Assembly: GCA_035289125.1 (NCBI GenBank)
Contig: DATDXW010000060.1
Location: 1 to 6,571, forward strand
Length of the DNA stretch: 6,571 bases
DNA from: JACQID01 sp035289125
GTDB lineage: Archaea > Aenigmatarchaeota > Aenigmatarchaeia > GW2011-AR5
Direction: 5' to 3'
The translations under genes were made by a program, and so were the position numbers. Shown here one piece after another: positions 5,761-6,571 of this stretch. The notes beneath the pieces were generated by a model, which did no database searches, was not told the DNA's origin, and saw nothing but the letters and a program-made list of their open reading frames with translations. Every line of letters starts with the position of its first letter. Position 1 is the stretch's first letter.

Positions 5761-5780
5761 TAAGTTTAACGTAAATTATA
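5759..5780. promoter_or_regulatory. Candidate operator dyad at the vapBC promoter
   Basis: TATAA (5759-5763) and TTATA (5776-5780) form an imperfect 22-bp dyad (about 14 of 22 positions symmetric) between the TATA box and the expected transcription start. AbrB-fold antitoxins usually repress their own promoter by binding such AT-rich dyads. AT-richness alone can produce this pattern, so the call is weak. Confidence 0.3.
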
Positions 5781-5785
5781 CATAA

Positions 5786-5790
5786 GTGAT
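5786..5790 (+). promoter_or_regulatory. Possible Shine-Dalgarno site for vapB
   Basis: GTGAT, complementary to part of the archaeal 16S 3' end (GGAGGTGATC), ends three bases before the ATG at 5794. The spacing is tight, but it is the only such match in the short leader and supports this start. Confidence 0.35.
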
Positions 5791-5793
5791 ACT

Positions 5794-6003
5794 ATGGCGA
5801 CAGAAGTAGAAGTAAGGAAAATAGGAAATTCGTTGGGAGTTATACTGCCCAAGGAATTCGTCAAGAAGAGAGGACTCAAGGAAGACGAAAGAATCCTAAT
5901 AGAAGTTGTTAAAGAAGCGGACTTAAGGGACGTTTTCGGCATGCTGAAAAGGAAAATGAGCGGACAGGAATTCAAGGACATGGTTCGTGAGGGATGGGAG
6001 TGA
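5794..6003 (+). CDS. vapB: VapB-type antitoxin, AbrB/MazE fold
   Basis: Small antitoxin of a type II toxin-antitoxin pair; 69 aa. Residues about 3-47 form a SpoVT/AbrB-like swapped-hairpin DNA-binding domain, with the characteristic VRKIGNSLGVILPKEFVKK (7-25) followed by LKEDERILIEV. The tail (48-69, MLKRKMSGQEFKDMVREGWE) would be the toxin-binding segment, with aromatic and acidic residues suited to covering a PIN active site. It precedes and overlaps the toxin gene. The dimer would be expected to repress its own promoter, possibly through the AT-rich dyad at 5759-5780. The pair is more A-rich and GAA-rich than the condensin genes, consistent with recent acquisition. Whether it is active as an addiction module cannot be read from the sequence. 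Confidence 0.9.
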   Translation: MATEVEVRKIGNSLGVILPKEFVKKRGLKEDERILIEVVKEADLRDVFGMLKRKMSGQEFKDMVREGWE

Positions 6004-6368
6004 AGACGCTTTTCTTCGACACGTATGCATTTTTTGAGATACTCAATAGGAACACGGGTTATTCCGGATTTGTTACAGATATATCCATAATCACTACAAA
6101 ACTGAATCTTATGGAGCTTTATTACGGAATACTCAAGAACTACGGAAAGGCATCCGCAGACAAAATCTTTGAGCGGTTTCTTGAGTTTGCAGTGGAAATT
6201 GACGATGAAACGATTAAAGAGGCTATGCAGTTCAGGCTGCAAAACAGGGAAAGGAAGTTTTCTTACATAGATGCTATCGGCTACATAATCGCGCTGCGGA
6301 GAAATGTCAGATTCCTTACGGGAGACGTTCAATTCAAAGATTTGCCAAACGTGGAATTCGTGAAGTAG
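5994..6368 (+). CDS. vapC: VapC-type toxin, PIN-domain ribonuclease
   Basis: PIN-domain endoribonuclease toxin; VapC enzymes studied elsewhere cleave tRNA or rRNA. The 124 aa span a single PIN domain with all expected acidic residues: D9 in LFFDTYAFFEIL, E41 in TTKLNLMELYYGIL, D93 in FSYIDAIGYIIAL and D111 in FLTGDVQFKDL, which together would bind Mg2+ or Mn2+. No catalytic residue is missing, so the toxin looks intact. The ATG at 5994 overlaps vapB by 10 nt. A GTG at 6000 would give the common 4-nt GTGA overlap and has GAGGG (5989-5993) at a better distance, so the true protein may be two residues shorter. The stop lies one base from the stop of the convergent helicase gene. Confidence 0.92.
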   Translation: MGVKTLFFDTYAFFEILNRNTGYSGFVTDISIITTKLNLMELYYGILKNYGKASADKIFERFLEFAVEIDDETIKEAMQFRLQNRERKFSYIDAIGYIIALRRNVRFLTGDVQFKDLPNVEFVK

Positions 6369-6369
6369 T

Positions 6370-6571
6370 TTATTCCGGTTTCCCCCAGAACCTCCGTATC
6401 TCCTGCTCCGGCGCGTCGGTAACGATAAAACGCAGGTCGGCGGGAAATACTTTTCGGTAATTTGCCCATAAAAAGCGCTGGTCCATGAAGACACAGACCC
6501 CGCGGTCGTTCTCCGTTCTTATACAGCGCCCAGCCGCCTGTATGCTGCGTATCATCGCAGGATAGGCGTAG
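6370..6571 (-). CDS. XPD/Rad3/DinG-family superfamily 2 DNA helicase, C-terminal end (truncated by window)
   Basis: Only the last 66 residues are present; the frame is open through the window edge (YAYPAMIRSI before the recognisable motif). The IQAAGRCIRTENDRG segment is helicase motif VI of the XPD/Rad3/DinG group, with its arginine finger residues, and is followed by VCVFMDQRF, the usual next strand of the second RecA-like domain. The protein ends with a short tail (APEQEIRRFWGKPE). These 5'-3' helicases contain an iron-sulphur cluster domain, which would lie outside the window. In archaea the likely identity is XPD, acting in DNA repair, but the fragment cannot separate XPD from DinG-like paralogues. 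Its stop codon is one base from that of vapC. Confidence 0.88.
   Translation of the reverse strand, partial: YAYPAMIRSIQAAGRCIRTENDRGVCVFMDQRFLWANYRKVFPADLRFIVTDAPEQEIRRFWGKPE

Larger units (their letters stand above)
5434..5793. other. Palindrome-rich intergenic region between tmk and vapB
   Basis: These 360 nt hold no protein gene I would defend. From left to right they contain the tmk promoter, a 62-bp stem-loop with a nested hairpin, a 14-bp palindrome overlapping another hairpin, a composite hairpin closed by TGCGCA, a 98-bp MITE with its 9-bp target duplication, and the vapBC promoter. A 96-codon frame on the minus strand (5417-5707) and a 97-codon frame on the plus strand (5464-5757) cross these structures, but they run through the MITE boundary and resemble no family I know. 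Confidence 0.7.

Noticed and set aside
1..6571. CRISPR array, tRNA or rRNA genes
   Set aside because: No regularly spaced direct repeats, and no cloverleaf or rRNA-like sequence recognised on either strand.

Overview
The window looks archaeal. Three things point that way: an SMC-ScpA-ScpB condensin operon with archaeal-style proteins, an RqcH/NFACT protein and an XPD/Rad3-type helicase on the same contig, and candidate TATA-type promoters about 26 nt ahead of start codons that have no Shine-Dalgarno sequence. Base composition is near balanced, and AGG/CGC arginine and ATA isoleucine codons are common. I cannot place the lineage from sequence alone.

Left block, 1-4398, plus strand: a tightly overlapping run of four genes. 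It holds the C-terminal part of SMC (hinge, returning coiled-coil arm, C-terminal ATPase half), then scpA, scpB and rqcH. The smc/scpA and scpA/scpB junctions are 4-nt ATGA overlaps, and scpB/rqcH overlap by 8 or 23 nt. The first three form the chromosome-organising condensin. RqcH is the ribosome quality-control factor that binds stalled 50S subunits, so the cluster joins chromosome structure and translation rescue in one probable transcript. The SMC arm between hinge and head is far shorter than usual, about 137 residues.

Middle block, 4399-5433: a 176-nt spacer without a gene, a 100-residue unrecognised protein with a possible leaderless promoter, and convergently a thymidylate kinase on the minus strand, overlapping it by 11 nt. 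The kinase P-loop reads GLDGSGITT, with isoleucine where the Walker A lysine should be.

Intergenic block, 5434-5793: 360 nt rich in palindromes. It contains a 62-bp stem-loop closed by a perfect 10-bp inverted repeat, two or three further hairpins, and a 98-bp non-coding element with imperfect terminal inverted repeats like those of the IS903 group of the IS5 family. The element is flanked by a perfect 9-bp direct repeat, CGTCGTCGG. This is a textbook miniature transposable element (MITE) and sits just upstream of the promoter of the next genes.

Right block, 5794-6571: a VapBC-type toxin-antitoxin pair (AbrB-fold antitoxin, PIN-domain RNase toxin), then the C-terminal end of an XPD/Rad3/DinG-family helicase on the minus strand. 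The helicase stop codon lies one base beyond the toxin stop codon. The MITE plus toxin-antitoxin segment looks like an accessory insertion between core genes.
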